This document shows positions 43,658 through 57,531 of a DNA stretch of 64,000 bases, in pieces (the stretch's first letter is position 1; each line of letters starts with the position of its first letter). A program made the translations under genes and the position numbers. The DNA lies in assembly GCA_009760855.2 (NCBI GenBank), contig WPIO01000019.1, positions 6,307,501 through 6,371,500 on the forward strand. Direction: 5' to 3'. Below the pieces are notes generated by a model. It searched no databases. It was not told the origin of the DNA and worked only from the letters and a program-made list of their open reading frames with translations. Source of the DNA: Cristatella mucedo. Its lineage: Eukaryota > Bryozoa > Phylactolaemata > Cristatellidae.

Positions 43658-44120
43658 ATCTCTCTCTCTCTCTCTCTGTGTCCGCTCTCTCTCTCGCTCG
43701 CTCTCTCTCGCTCTTTCTCTCGCTCTCTCTTTCTCTCGCTCTCTCTTTCTCGATAGTCAGGCGGAACTGACGCGTCTTCAGCTGAGACTTTGATAATGCT
43801 AAGTCCGCCCAGAGGGCGAAAAGAAGCCGAAAGTAAGCTGCAGACTTTCAGTGCATACGAACGGAAGAGTTTACCCAAATTTATTCATTTCGTCCAGGGA
43901 AGGGTATGCTATTGGAAGCCGAGGAGAGGGTGGTGCGAGAGGGCACTAGAAAAGCAAGGAGGTTGCATAGGTAGGCTGGGGCATGCGAACGGTACTAACT
44001 GTTAGCCGGAGAGAAGATCCTTAAGTCAATGTGATTATTTATACGGAGCCAGTCAAGCTCATACAGAAGAGGGGCGATGTATAAGCTACGCCTTTGACAA
44101 CAGATCAGACGAGCTTACAT
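43401..44120 (-). mobile_element. LINE-C fragment, reverse orientation, split by a CT microsatellite
   Basis: ATGGACAAGTTCACTGGGGG at 43464 and CAGACTTTCAGTGCATACGA at 43841 match LINE-C copies at 37720-37850 and 62960-63100. A CT repeat of about 210 bases (43539-43752) lies between. Confidence 0.5.
43539..43752. repeat. (CT)n microsatellite
   Basis: A long CT tract with scattered single-base interruptions. Confidence 0.95.
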
Positions 44121-45585
44121 AACAGGTCATCACTCTCAATCCTTCCCATTGCCCGGCTCATTCAGCGGGTCAACCCTTTACAGCGGTTCCATTTTACGTG
44201 TTTATCGACGAGATCCAAAATTATACCGGGTGTTCCTCTGCGACTAAGAGGCTAATAGCGGATAAAAGCCTGCTTTGCAGCCGACAGGCTAAGCTGAGTA
44301 AACCGGAGCCTGCCTAAAGGCTTAGTTACTCCAAGGCAGCTGTTACGGTGAGTATAGGCTCGCTTTCTCAGCAGCTAGCCGCTCGACCGTTTGTCCTCGC
44401 GACCAAACTACGACCTCTTTGGTCCGCAGAAAACAGCGGTGAATAGAATGATGGGGAAGTGTCAACTTTCCTTCGACACGCGCCCGCGCCTGCACGGCGG
44501 CGCGGCCGCCTCGCATCCTGTCGCAGCTGGAGGCCGTCTTTTCCATTGTCGCCAGGCATTCAGCCGGCTGCACCGACGTCAGTGCTTTAACAATTGCAGC
44601 TGCAACTTGTCACCCACGTTCACCTCGTTCAAAAAGCAGGACTGTCGTGTCCGTATCCACCTCATAATGTCTTATGTGCTAGTGCTAAGTGGATTTAAAA
44701 TGCGCGACTAGTGATTTGGGGCAAGCAGGAAGGAGCTCAGCCAAATATACGTTCGTTGGTCTTGGACACAGCAGCCCTCTGGTCTTGCTGATTTCCGAGC
44801 ACCAGGGGCATGCAAAACGGATGTGTTACCCTCATTTTTGGGGCTCACTACTGACTAGAACCCACTAGCTTTGCGGAGTCACTTTTGTATGCTCGTGATG
44901 ATGTCGGAATACAATCGCTCGGTGTTCCTTTCTCAGACGTTAATAGGGCTGGTAGTGGATGGATTCATAAATTTGGTACTTGAAAATGAATGCATGAAAA
45001 GAAAAATGAATGCAAGCTCGGCTATCAGAGACCTGGCTAAACTAACGGTGCCCCAGCATGGGCAGTGTAGTAAACCTGTCGCATTGAATGGCTCATGCTA
45101 TCCGAGGACTGTAGAACCCATTTTCACTATCCCTGTGGAGTGCATATGATCTCTCGTATGCTGCTATTCGTTGCACCTGTAGCGTTTTTAAAACCTTACA
45201 CACAGTTCTGTGCTGGCCTGCACGTGTTGACCAACATCCATACATACCCTTGGGTCGGCCTCAATAGCCAATCGATGAGCACAGTTGATGCATTTGGACT
45301 CCGGTGATAAAGTTTGAGTCTACTAGCACTGCTTGGACTATTCTAGTAAATGATTTCGTCGTAAGCGAGAGCCGCTCTGCTGTTTTGACTTGTGCTTTTT
45401 ATGTGCTGCTCAAGACGTCGGGCAAAGTCTTGGGACTATGGTCTTTTTTGCATGCAACGTATAAGAACAGGGAGTTGCCTTCACTGGTACCTGTACAAGC
45501 GATGCATGACCCAGATCATATTCAGCACATCTGAACAGTGAGCAGCAGGAAATTGCTGACATATGTCTCCTCACTCTGTTTTAGG
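44121..45585. other. Region upstream of the HMGXB4 start codon
   Basis: A GC-rich block at about 44470-44570 (CACGCGCCCGCGCCTGCACG) may be the HMGXB4 promoter CpG island with an upstream non-coding exon, since the first coding exon has a good acceptor (CTCTGTTTTAG at 45575-45585) before its ATG. No other gene seen. Confidence 0.35.
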
Positions 45586-45606
45586 TTTATTACGAACCGT
45601 GAAAAC

Positions 45607-48600
45607 ATGTCCAAGAGGAAAGCAAGTGGCGGCGCAGGCTCAGACTCCGATGAAGCTGCTAAAGGACAAGGTCATCTTTGTTATTTTGACTTCAGGCCTT
45701 CAGTGGCTATTGCAAGCTTTCCAGCCAATGTGTCATAAAAAGACTAGCTGATTAAACAGCCTCTTTTGTGTAGCAACAGAAGAGCCTTTACGGCTATCGC
45801 CACCGCTTGCAGCGGCAATAAAGGATCGCCCAACGCAGGATTCGAACCCACGACCTCGGGGCTGAACTACTCACGGCCGTACTATGTGTGTATACAGTAT
45901 TTCTAATGTAATACAATATATCACCACCTCTAACTCCACAAAACCACTTGGACTAAGCAGGTGTTAAGCAGGAGAGTTTTGTATAGCACACTCACAGCCT
46001 AATTGGCTTTCGATATGCATTCGGTAGCCAACAGACTTCATCTCACGGACAAAGAGAAACTAAGAAGCATAGCTGTATCAGCAGGGCAGTCGAGGAAGTA
46101 GCATTGAATTAGCAGCCCACAACGGCTGGAAATGATGTGCCTAAGTCGGCAGATTGAGGATGATTCATCGGAAGATTGAGGATGTTGCAAAAGACTTGTG
46201 GGAGTGAGTTCCAAATCCTAGGATCTTCAGAGCAAAAGCATCTGTTGCAAATGTTTTTTTAGCCAAATGAATAGAGCAGCTAATTTATTGTTCATCGAGG
46301 ACGCGAGCGCACGCCGAAGGTGAAACTGATGAAGCAGTTCAGCTAGGTATGAAGGAGTCAAGCCATTCAGGTCGTAGGTCAGAGTAAGCGTGTTTATTGT
46401 TGTCTTATCCGTTTTACCCGTATATTGGAGTGAATTGCAAATGCTGCGATGAATGTCACGAGCTGAGCTAAAGTAGTCCTTGTGATCCTGGAGATGGAAA
46501 CTGCTGTACATTTACATTTGAGTTTTCGTGGTCCCAACCAGTCGCCTGGCGATCTCTTCCTTCTTCTTGCTAGTAACTGGCTCATCTGACTTTGACTGCT
46601 GCATACATAGCTAAGTTAAAGCAGACGCAGCAACATCGCCGACGTCGGTATACCTTCAGGTTCTCTTGCAGCTCTTGCCCTCTGGTCGGCAGTGCACTTC
46701 TTTTGATTAGAAGCCATTGGAATCGGATGCCTTTACGTTGCAGGTCTTGGACTGTTGGCTATTGAACTCATGCTTGTACTCCCTCTTACGATTCACTCCT
46801 GCTTCTGATTTATGTGCGACCGTTCCAGCTCCTCTTTGCTACCACGTCTTTGCTCCTTAAATTTCATCAACTATTCTTCGATCACACACTGCTTCTTGAG
46901 TGCATTAGAGTATTTTGTGGCCATGCCTTGCATGTCGACTGGGGGTGGATTTCAAGCACCCTAATTGAACTCCGCCACTCAAGAAGCTTGATATATCTTC
47001 AAGCAAGAAGCTTGATATGTCTTCCCGGCTTCATATACTTAATGATGGGTATAAGTATGGACTTAATACTATTTCATTGTTTGTTTTACCTTGGATCTTA
47101 GCCCAGGGGTAAGGTTCACGCTCTTCACTAACCACACTTGCATGCTGACCCTGTGCATGCCACCTTTAACCATGTTATTCATGTTGCTTATCAAGCTTGA
47201 TGTTACTCACCATTCAATAGCGTTTCCCTTTGCAGCAAATCTAAATCGCCTAGAAAGAGATTGAGTTCTCTGAGGGCGCTTTATCAAGGGTGTTATTATT
47301 ATTATTCACGTCGTAGGTCGTAAGTTCGAGTCCTGCAGGGGATCCTTTATATTGCCCACTGCCAGTGGTGGTGGTAGCCGTTGAGGCTCTTGCTGCTATG
47401 CAAATAAGGCTATTGAATTAGCTAATCTTTTCTTTACTTTACCTTAGTTTTTGGCTGGCAACATTAGAAATGGGCATATGCTGTTTTTAACAAAGCCTAG
47501 TTAAGCCTGTCTTTGCGATTATCTAATAATAATAATAATAATAATTTACTTGATAAAGCGCCCTCAGAGAACTTAATCTCTCTCTCTAGGCGCTTTACAT
47601 TTGCTGTAAAGTGAAATGCAATTGAATGGTAACTAAAATCATGCTTGAAAAAACAAAGGAAATGAATAATATGGTTAGAGGTGACATGCACAGGGTCAGC
47701 ATGCAAATGTGGTTAGTGGCAGCATGCAGTGTCAGCACGCATAAGCACATCAAGGACGAATCCCAGGGACCCACTAAATGCTGTCCTAAATAGGTGTGTT
47801 CTTAGGTTCCTTTTAAATGTGGTCAGGTCAGGGGATGTTCTGACGCAGGTCGGGAGGGAGTTCCAGGCTTTGGGAGCATATGAACTAAATGCACGGTCTC
47901 CAAAGGATTTAAGGTTTGTATGAGGTATTTGTAGACTGTTGAATTCCGAAAAGCAGGTGGTACGATGCTTGGCCTGATGGGGTAGTATATCTGATAGATA
48001 GGCTGGAGCCATAGAATGAAGGGACCTAAAAGTGAGCGACAAAACCTTAAAGTCAATCCGTTGCTTGACTGGTAGCCATTGCAGGTCGGCGAGAAGTGGA
48101 GTAATGTGGCAACTGCGACGCTCACGGCAGACAAGTCTAGCTGCCGAGTTTTGCACCAGCTGCAATCGCCTGATCGCACATCCCGGTAGGCCAGTAAGCA
48201 GTGAGTTGCAGAAATCGAGACGGGATGTCACGAATGCATGGACCAACTTAGACGTGGTATCCTTATCTAAACAAGCCCGAATTTTAGCAATGTTATGAAG
48301 CTGAAAATAGGCAGATTTGACTGTGGAGCTGATATGGTCGTCTAACGAGAGGTCGGTTTGGAATATGAAACCTAGATTTTGAGCTGATTCATCTGGACAT
48401 ATGCTGGCAGAGCCAATTTTGAGAGTCAGCCTTTCCAATCTCTGGATCACACTGGGTTTGCCCATAACTAGTAAGTTAGTTTTATCATCGTTAAGTTTTA
48501 GAAAATTTGCTGCCATCCATGTGTGGATGTCATCAATGCATGCAGCTAGTGAGTTTAGAGAATTTGAGGTGCTCGAAGGCTGGGAGGGATCAAAGCAAAG

Positions 48601-51600
48601 GTACAACTGAGTGTCATCCGCATAGAAGTGAAAGCCTAGATTGTGCTTGGCAATCACATCAGCAAGAGGCAGAGTATAAACTGTGAAAAGAACCGGACCT
48701 AGCACTGAGCCCTGAAGTACTCCATATTTCAGAGGTACTTCAGATGATCTTTGTCCATTCACGTCAATACTCTGGAGTCTCCCACTGAGATAGGACCTGA
48801 ACCACTGCAGATGGTAGCAATTCTATCTAGTGTAGTTGTTGTCTGCAATCTAGCTAGTGATAGTGATGAGTAAATTCATTCGGGTAATAAGAGGGTTTCT
48901 CATGATGCCAGGCATACTAAAGTTATGCTCAGCATATGAAATATTTATTGACAGACCAAAACAACTAGATATGCTGCTGGCATATATCAGTTTAGTGTGA
49001 TGTCGTCTAACCACGGTTTTGTTTGACCTTCCTTGTCTGGCCAGGCATAGAGGACACAAGCTTCTGTGTTGTCTGTTGTGCTGTAGCACATTACACAGAG
49101 CCCGACTTTTACTGAAAAGTTCGGCTATGGGTGTAGGTCGATCATACCGCTTCTGCCACCTGTTGGTATCGTTCCATAGCCATACAGTGGGGTTCAAATG
49201 AAGCAAATGGCCGGGCCACTGCATGATCACCACTCGTGCGTTCGTCAAAAAGTACTTTACTCAAGTTATTGTTGGTTAAGCAAGTTGGATTTCAAAGCTC
49301 AAATACTGTGCTTCAAAGTCTTTACATTTGGCAGCAAGATACCGACCTGGATGATAATAACAGTAGTGTTAAACATTCATTTAGCATCATAAGATAACTA
49401 GATCTCTTTCTAGCCACTTTGCACGTGCTAAAAAGAAGCATGCCAATAACAATTTCAGCACACCCAAGCAAGCAAAGGACTTCGTGCAGACAAAGCAAAG
49501 ACTATGAGGAACCGCTAGGGTTGCTGCTTCTTTTTGAATGTGGTCAGATCAGGAGAATGTCATCAGGATCACGGGAAAGGTACGTGGCCGACGGAGTCAC
49601 TGGTCTGTGTAGAGGAAGAGCCTTGGTGCACATATTGCACACCTAGCTCTTGCACCGAGAGTTTAGCCAGAAATTCCTATGTGGACTTAACCTTGGCATT
49701 TGTAGGATCTTACTAATCAAATGGTGACAGCCCCTCATCGGCATTCTTAAAAGGGCGGCAGCTGCCGTTGCTATGCCCTGACTACATGTAATGCTGTGAT
49801 CGGTCAGATGCTGACACTTTGACCGTATCTGGTCCTATATTATTATTATTGTTGTTAGCAGCAGAGAATGTGGCAGGAGACACCAAATTAACTAATACTT
49901 TTTTCACGTTTGATTTTTAGTACATTTATGTCTTTTTAGTGTTTGTAGCCATATTAAACTGCCGTGACTTTCTTAAAAGTTAAAAGCAGTTCCTTTTATT
50001 GTAACTTTACCGAATGTCTCTTGTTTATGTTGATTAGATCGTGTGCTTTGCATATTATGCAATGGATCAGTTAATCAACCCACAGCCAGGGTGTTGCCAT
50101 GGCTATTTGCAGAGCATTCAAATGCCAGGGGCGGCTGTTTGTTTGCAGATCTGCATGCTGTCTCACGCTCTGGCCGGATGCGGAAAAAGTCATCGAGACT
50201 TATAGAGTTGGAGGAGGAGTCAATAAACGAGGAAGCTTTGAACTATGAGCTTAATCATTCACGTGTGAGTTGCAGTAGTCCTCACATCCCCTATGCTCAC
50301 TCAGTCTAGAGGCGTTGTGGCAAACCCTGTGTTAACTTGAGACGTTTTTTATTTTAATACGTTTGTGGTGTTCATGTTTAATTTGATACGGACAAAACTA
50401 TCTTCACTTCCACGTGTACATATATAAATGTATGCCCGGAGCATCAGGCCACTTTCATCGTTCTGTTCATCTAGTTTCTTGTATGGTTAATTATGATAAT
50501 AAGCTGGAAAGAAAGAATGTCCTCTGATTTGGTATAACATGCACGGTATCAGCATGCATAAGCTCACAAAGGATAGTTAATATTGTTAGCACAAAGTCTG
50601 GTCGGAACAGGTGGGTTTTAGCTTCTTTTTAAATGTCTTCAAATCAGTGGATGTCTTGATGTCAATCGGGAATGCGTTCCAGGCTTTAGGAGCATGCAAA
50701 CTGAAGGAAAGATCTCATGAGAATTTAGGGTGGTTGCAGGTGCAGCTAAACGACTTGAGTCGGAAGAGCAGGTTGTATGATGCAAAGCCAACGGAGTAGA
50801 TATTTCACCGAATGGAGGATCTAAAATTGAGTTAAAAAAACGTTGAAGTCGACATGCTACTTGATCGGGAGCAAGTGCAGGTTTGAAAAGCGGTGTAATA
50901 TGTCGATTTCGATGTGAGCACTGGCAAGCCTAGCTGCACCGTTTTGCGCCAACTGTTAGCGTCTTATTCCTCCGGCAGGAAATCCTGCATCAGTCGTAAG
51001 TTACAGAGGTATAGACAGGATGTCACGATTGCATTGCATGCCCCCACCAGCTTGGCTGTGATGTCCTTGTTTAAGCAGGTCCGAATTTTCGCATTGGTAG
51101 CTAAAAGTATGCACTTTTTTTATTACAACTCTTCTCCTGCCTGTTGCCGACTATGGCAAATCTTTTTCAGCGGTCCTGAACTGCTACTTCCATGCTACTC
51201 ACTACCTCAACTTCTCTCCTGACTCTGCTATGCTTCCCACTTTCTCTTTGTTTCGTGAGACGAAGTCTGTTGGCTAGCGAATTCGTACCGAAAGCTGCTT
51301 AGGCTGTGAGTGCACTATACGAAACTCTCCTGCGTAACACCAACATAGTCTTTATGGCTTTGTGGAGTTACAGACGGAGATACATTACATTGCATAAGCA
51401 ACAAGCTAGTTCAGCGGTCTCTAGCAGACAGGGCTAGCAACCTACCGTGATCTGGCTAAAGGTCTCTCAAATGCAGTTTCACCCTTTTCATCATGAGCCA
51501 GTCAATCAATTCATCAATTCCTCATACATTCCCGGTCATGTAATGGCTGCATGAAATTGACAAGCTGACCGTATTATTCCTAAACTGGGTGAATGATCGT

Positions 51601-54600
51601 GGAAGCTATGGGTTAGACTGATTTCTGGGAGTAATCACTGTCACCCTCTGTCACTTGTACTGCCAATGCTGCATTATCCTGCTTTGTTTGTTTTGCAGTC
51701 TTTCTCGTCTTCTAAGAAAACGAAGTCGATTGTCGGCAGCGGGCAGAAAGTAGTTGCCAAGAGCACTGCACCTGCACAGGGAAAGAGCAGTACGACCAAG
51801 AGTCCAGCCATTTTAAAGACTCCGACGGCAGCAGCTGAGATTGCAACTCCGGCTAAGAAGCAAGCGGCAGTGCCACTCGCTGTCAGCTTAACGCCTGTCA
51901 GCACACCTGCTCTCGCAGAGACACCGCGCGCAAAGAAAAAGCCAGAAGCGCTGAGCAAGGCCCCGGCGACCCCTGTGACGCGGGTGACTGCACGAGTAGC
52001 AGGTGACTGTGTACAAATGGCCAAGACTTTATTCTTTGATCCTTGCATATCTTGGACACAATGTTGCCGATGAGTTTCCCACGTATAGTTTGAAAGATGC
52101 GTTTTCATTATCTGTCCTTTGCTAAATGGATGTGGTGCAGTGTCTCTCGTTTGCTATTATGTAAAGTGAATAGGTTTTTTTTTTGCTTTTATGTGCTAAC
52201 TTGCTGTTCACTTGCACCTGATTAATGTCGATCGCATAGAATGTCACATACCCATAATTTTGGTTGGAGATTGTTGTATGCCGATTATGCTTGTGCTTGC
52301 CTGAGTGCACCTGCATTACTTACGTAATTAATTACTTACTAACGAAAGCTGAGCTGGTAGATCACTTAAATCACTTAAGGCACTTGCCTGTTAACTGCAT
52401 ATTCAACTGACTGGAAATTTTAAGGATAGAAGTCTGCCACTTCCAGTTGTAGAGCTCTACTGGCATCGTATGATTCCCTTAAATAAAATTTGCCTAATTC
52501 AGACTGAGTTACATTATTTAAATAACTAGGTGTTGCCTAATTAACTGCATGGGCATGGCAAGTCAAAGTTGTTTGGTCCAAAGTGCTTATCGTATTGTAC
52601 TCACCGGTTCTTTTATAAAGCACCTGTCAATGTGACAGCATCAATCAGTCATATACTGTGGAATGCCTGTTTGGGCTTAGTCGCAAGTTAACATTTCTTC
52701 TTTAGTGTTATTGATCATGTGAATAATATCAATTACATTAGTGGTTTTATTCTCACCATTTTAGTAAATCATATCGTAGTTGGACTGTAATTTTTTGTAG
52801 TAGTGTTTGTTTGTTTAAGTAAAATGTATTCGTGGAGAAGTTCGGGTTAATTTATTTAAAGTTTTTCCCTCGACTCAATGTCGTGCGATTTTCATTACTG
52901 AAATGTCATCTTTGGTGTTTTTTTTAAACTTAGTTTTTCTTACTAGCCTATCTCTTAAGAATTTTTTCGAACTCGTGTACTGGGCGGCAAGGGCTTTGGT
53001 TAACCAGACTCGTGCAAATGGAGCATACTCCAATGCTGTACATGCTTGACACGTGACACACTTGACCCTTCAGCCCTCCTTCTTGTTATTTGTGGGTGCA
53101 ATTTCTTATGAAGCACTGGCCGCACGGCCGTTTTTTGCAGCGTTCGGAACTTGTTTAAGAGCTAATGACACTTATTACTGTACGATGATTAAGCAGCCGA
53201 AATAATATGAAAGAATAGCAAGGAAGAGCTTCCAAGGGTAAACAAATATGCACATGATTGTAGCCAACTGTGTCCTTTGGTATGTGTAATCCATGTGACT
53301 TTTTAATGTTTTGCTATGCTATCTCAAGTGCATTGCTCCTAACGACAGTGGCAGACTTCCAAATGCAGTTCGCTGGCTGAGCTCAGTTGCTGTTCTGAAT
53401 ATGCTTTACTCATGAGGTGCGACACTGTCACCCAATGATGAGAGCAGTGCTACGGAGTAGAGGCCTTCAATCCTTCAGCTTCTCATTCAATCTTGCGGCG
53501 TTTGCAGCAAGCTCGAGTACTGTGGCGCAAAAAGACTGGCCCTCGCCTGATCACGGCCGCAGTGAGACCTTGAGTATTCGAGGAACACAATCCGGTGGTC
53601 GCGGAAAGAAGCAGTCATCTGCTGTTTCAGTGCCGAGAATGGTATGATGAGAATACCCTTTTTATTTCCATGTTGGCCTTTCTTTTGGTTTTCATCCTGG
53701 ATATACCTGTTTTGTTTATAACCTCAGGCAATGAGTGGTGCTGCCTCACTCACCTCTACGACGTGATAGTTAATTCGCCCTTCGCACTGTAATGTGCATA
53801 GGGCTTTAATATCCAATACGATTTAGCTGTATTCAGTAGTGCTGGATATGTTTGGCACTTTTCATTAAATAGCACACGGAACTGGCTACACCAGCCTCTC
53901 GTATGGTAAATTGTTTACTGGCTTTTTCATCGTTTTTTGGCATGTAGAGAAAACGCATCATCAAGCTTAGTTGAGCTCATCCTGGTTATAGCGCTCCCAG
54001 GCTGCAAGCTTGCATCTACTGTCAGTAAATGGTTTGGTCTGATTATGCATCTCGCCGTGCATATCTCACACTTTGAAGTGTCAGGGGCAGTGAAATATGC
54101 TTATCCTTGACTCAGCAAGTATGTCTATAGCCTTTACATTCATTTGTGCCGTTGGATCAGTGCATCTATTTAAGTAGGATCTTTAGGTCTCAAAAGTGTA
54201 AGTCTTTCTGTGTCTATACCCCGTGTGTTCTTGTGAGTGCATGCAGATGGAATGACAACGGTTGAGATCACAGGTCGGTGTCCATAATCTCTTTCTGCAG
54301 TTGTATCTTGAAAGTTCTCTCTAATTAAGGTTCAGAGACGCTTCGCATCAATGTCTTACCTTGGCTCTAAACTTTTTTGGTGTCACAACGTCACTGGCTG
54401 GGCTGCCCTGCTTCATTTGCAGTTGGTATAGCATGGCAGTGCATGTGAGCTGTACGAGCATAGTTTTTTCTGCCGTTGACTATACTTTTACCCACGAATC
54501 ATTCCTGTGTGTGTTAGATTATGCATATATCTTAGTGAGCATAAAGCTATGTATGTGCTACGGTAACCATGCGTCTGGAAACCCATGATGGTGCATGCCG

Positions 54601-57499
54601 TCGGCCTCGGGCCACAGCAAGAACTTCTAATGATTGCTCGGTTTTAATTGTAATTAGAGATGAATAAGTTTAAAATCGTTAACGCCCTGGGCACAACTTG
54701 ACGTGAAACCACTTAGATTTGCAAATTTTCTCTAGACTGGGACCTTTTGGGACCTCAAGTGTCAAAGCTGGATGAGCAAGAAATAACAGCGGCTGCAAGT
54801 CCACCGGCGCTGTAGAAGCACTTTGAATTAAGATTTCTACATGACTTATTGTAAGGGAAGGAACGAATGTCGTCAACTTCTTGTCCTGGTCGATTTCATT
54901 CATAATACTGTGGTTATCTTAATGCTGAACTTGGTATCTCGTATGCTGTGTTAACTCAAACGACTACCTGAAGAGTTATCTGGTTTGTCACGAGTTTGAA
55001 GTTGTCCTGTATTGTCACGAATAATAATGGCACGATGCTTAGTCTGTTTGGAAAGTAGTTAGGATTGGTGGACCTAAAGGTGGGTAACAAAACCTTGACG
55101 TCAGTACGCTGTTTGTTGGGGAGCAATGCAGGTTGGTGAAAAGTGCTGTAATGTGGCTATTGCAACCTTCACAACAGACAAGCCTAGCTGCAAGCCAGCT
55201 TTAAGCTCCTGATTGCACAGGCCGGAAGACCTGCTAATGGTAAGATGCAGAAGTCGAGGCAGAATGTCACAAATTCATGGACCAACTTGAATGTGGTATC
55301 CCTGTCTAACCACGCCAGAGTTGTTATGTACATGTTAGTAGGCAGATTTGGCTGTGGACCTTATGTGGTTGTCTTGTGAAACGTCACTTTAGAACAGGAC
55401 ACCCAGATTTCGTTCAGATGCTACAGGGGGTATGCTGGCTGAGCCCATTTTGTGGGTTAGGCTTTCCGATTTCTAAGCAACTCGATGTTTATCTATAACT
55501 AGTAAGTTGATTTTATCCTCAATTTTAGAAAGTTTGCTGCCATCTATTTGAATGTCAGCAGTACATGCAGCAATGGAATTGTGAGTTCTGCATGCTGGAA
55601 GGCAGTGTGGGATCGAAGCATGGGTACATCTGGTGTATGTGTGTCATCTGCATGCAAATGAAAGCCTTGCTAGTTAAGAGTGTCTTGAGTACCATATAGT
55701 TCACTGGGTCATGTGAAATGCAAGTTTAGGGGTGTTTATTAAAAGCTACTAAAAAGTTTAAAAGAACAGACAGTACTGTGACACTCTGATCAAGCTTTAG
55801 GGTGGAAGTTTCTCCACCTGAAGCCGGGGAACCTTTATACTTAAAGTTAGGCATCTTTACGATTTAGATGCAAAAGACGTCAGCGTGTTTTGATGGTTTG
55901 ACTGAAATGCTTCTGTGCTCTTTTTGGTGGATTCTGCGAACGCCTGCGAGTCGAGATTTGCTTGGCAAATATAGCTGAGCCTGTAAGTTTTTTAATAATG
56001 ATTTCACCTGCTTTATTGGCAGAGCTTGTCTTCCCCACGGGGCTTATCAGCACTACCCAGAGTCAGTAGCAGTATTCTTGAGGATGACTCCGATGATGAC
56101 TCCGATGCCGATGAGGATGACATTGTCAGTCAGTTTATTGAAGGTCTGTGCTCGAACTGAAAAGCCTTAAAAGAATAGGTAGTTGCAGCTCACCTGTCAT
56201 GAGCAGTATAGTTTTCCTCGTGTGCAAGTGTGCGATGTATTCAATTTATTTAGATGGAGATCTGGACATTGACGACGAATTCCCACACTCTGAGGATGAA
56301 GAATCAGATGTTGATGACGATGACGATGACGAAGTGGATGACTATGAGACTGAGGATGGTGGTGGAAGTAAAGATGGCAGCAGTGCCAGTCGTGCTGGAC
56401 CTTCGGGAGCTGCAGCAAGCAAGTTTTTTGAAAAGCAGAAGCCCAAAGGTATTGCGGGTCTGAAGAAAGCCAAGCGGGTAAGGATGAACGTGCATGTATG
56501 CCGTGACTTTTGGGTATCGGTACTTATTTTTTAATGCCCATACGGAGTAGACAGTGCATTTGTGATCCTGCAATCATGCGGTGTAGTAAGTTTGCTATGC
56601 TGAGTCGTACGATCGCACTTTTCTTCGTACTTTTTTGTGTGCAAACGTATCTCGGTTGAATCCGATTGCACATCCATAACTTGACCTGGATCAGTGAATT
56701 ATAACCAGACTTGGGCCAGTAAACTGAAGGTTCCGCTAAGCTCGGTTTGCTTGCATAACAGCATGCTGTGGCCATCGCCCCCCTCTGTACTGCTTGCAGG
56801 CATTGCTTGATATTGCTGCATTATAGCAGCAACTTAGCCTTTATGAGTTACGTTGTTTCAGAGGCGCAACCGAGCACCGACGGCCTATACTCTCTGGTGC
56901 AACTCATATCGACAGAAGATAGTGGCTCAGAACCCCGGCATAGGTTGGTATTTGATTGTCTCAGTTTGCAGTTACATAATCACCCGAGCTGCATGTTTGA
57001 GCCAGCCTTCTTGGCCAGCCAATTGACGGTCAGGCTATCTGAGAGTCTGCTTGCTGTAAATGAGACCGGCTGTTCGCTTCCTTTTAGACTTTGCTTCAAT
57101 GAGTAAGCGCCTTGGTGAGATATGGCACGCTCTGCCCCAGAAGGAAAAAGTGGTATGTGAATTGGCTCGTTATTATAAGCTGTGCTTTGACTGTTCATGC
57201 GATGCATCCTTAGCTGAGGCTGCAGTTACTCATTTGACTATAAGAAAGTCAAATGAGAGCCGGTTTTGATTAATTGCGTTTGCATGTCCACGTTAACATT
57301 CCTGCCCTAAACAGCAGTGTGTCAGTTGCATTCAGTGAATGAGCACTATTCAGCCAGTTCGAAGTCAGTGTAATTTTTCATTGTACAAATTATGGCCCAA
57401 CCTGATGAATTTATAATTATTTAAATGACAAACAGTGGTTGCCATCTTATCGCTATTGATTTGCTAGTACTAATACTAATATATATACTATATAATATA

Positions 57500-57531
<32 letters not shown>

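Noticed and set aside
43642-43878. Arg/Glu/Ser-rich frame
   Set aside because: It is a translation of the CT/GA microsatellite.
45586-45670. Last exon of CCDC25 (the frame reads NRENMS and SDSDEA, like the human CCDC25 end)
   Set aside because: A much better last exon is at 39336-39414, ending GNDSDEFM at the right length; the 45607 exon joins in phase to the HMGXB4 exon at 50149.
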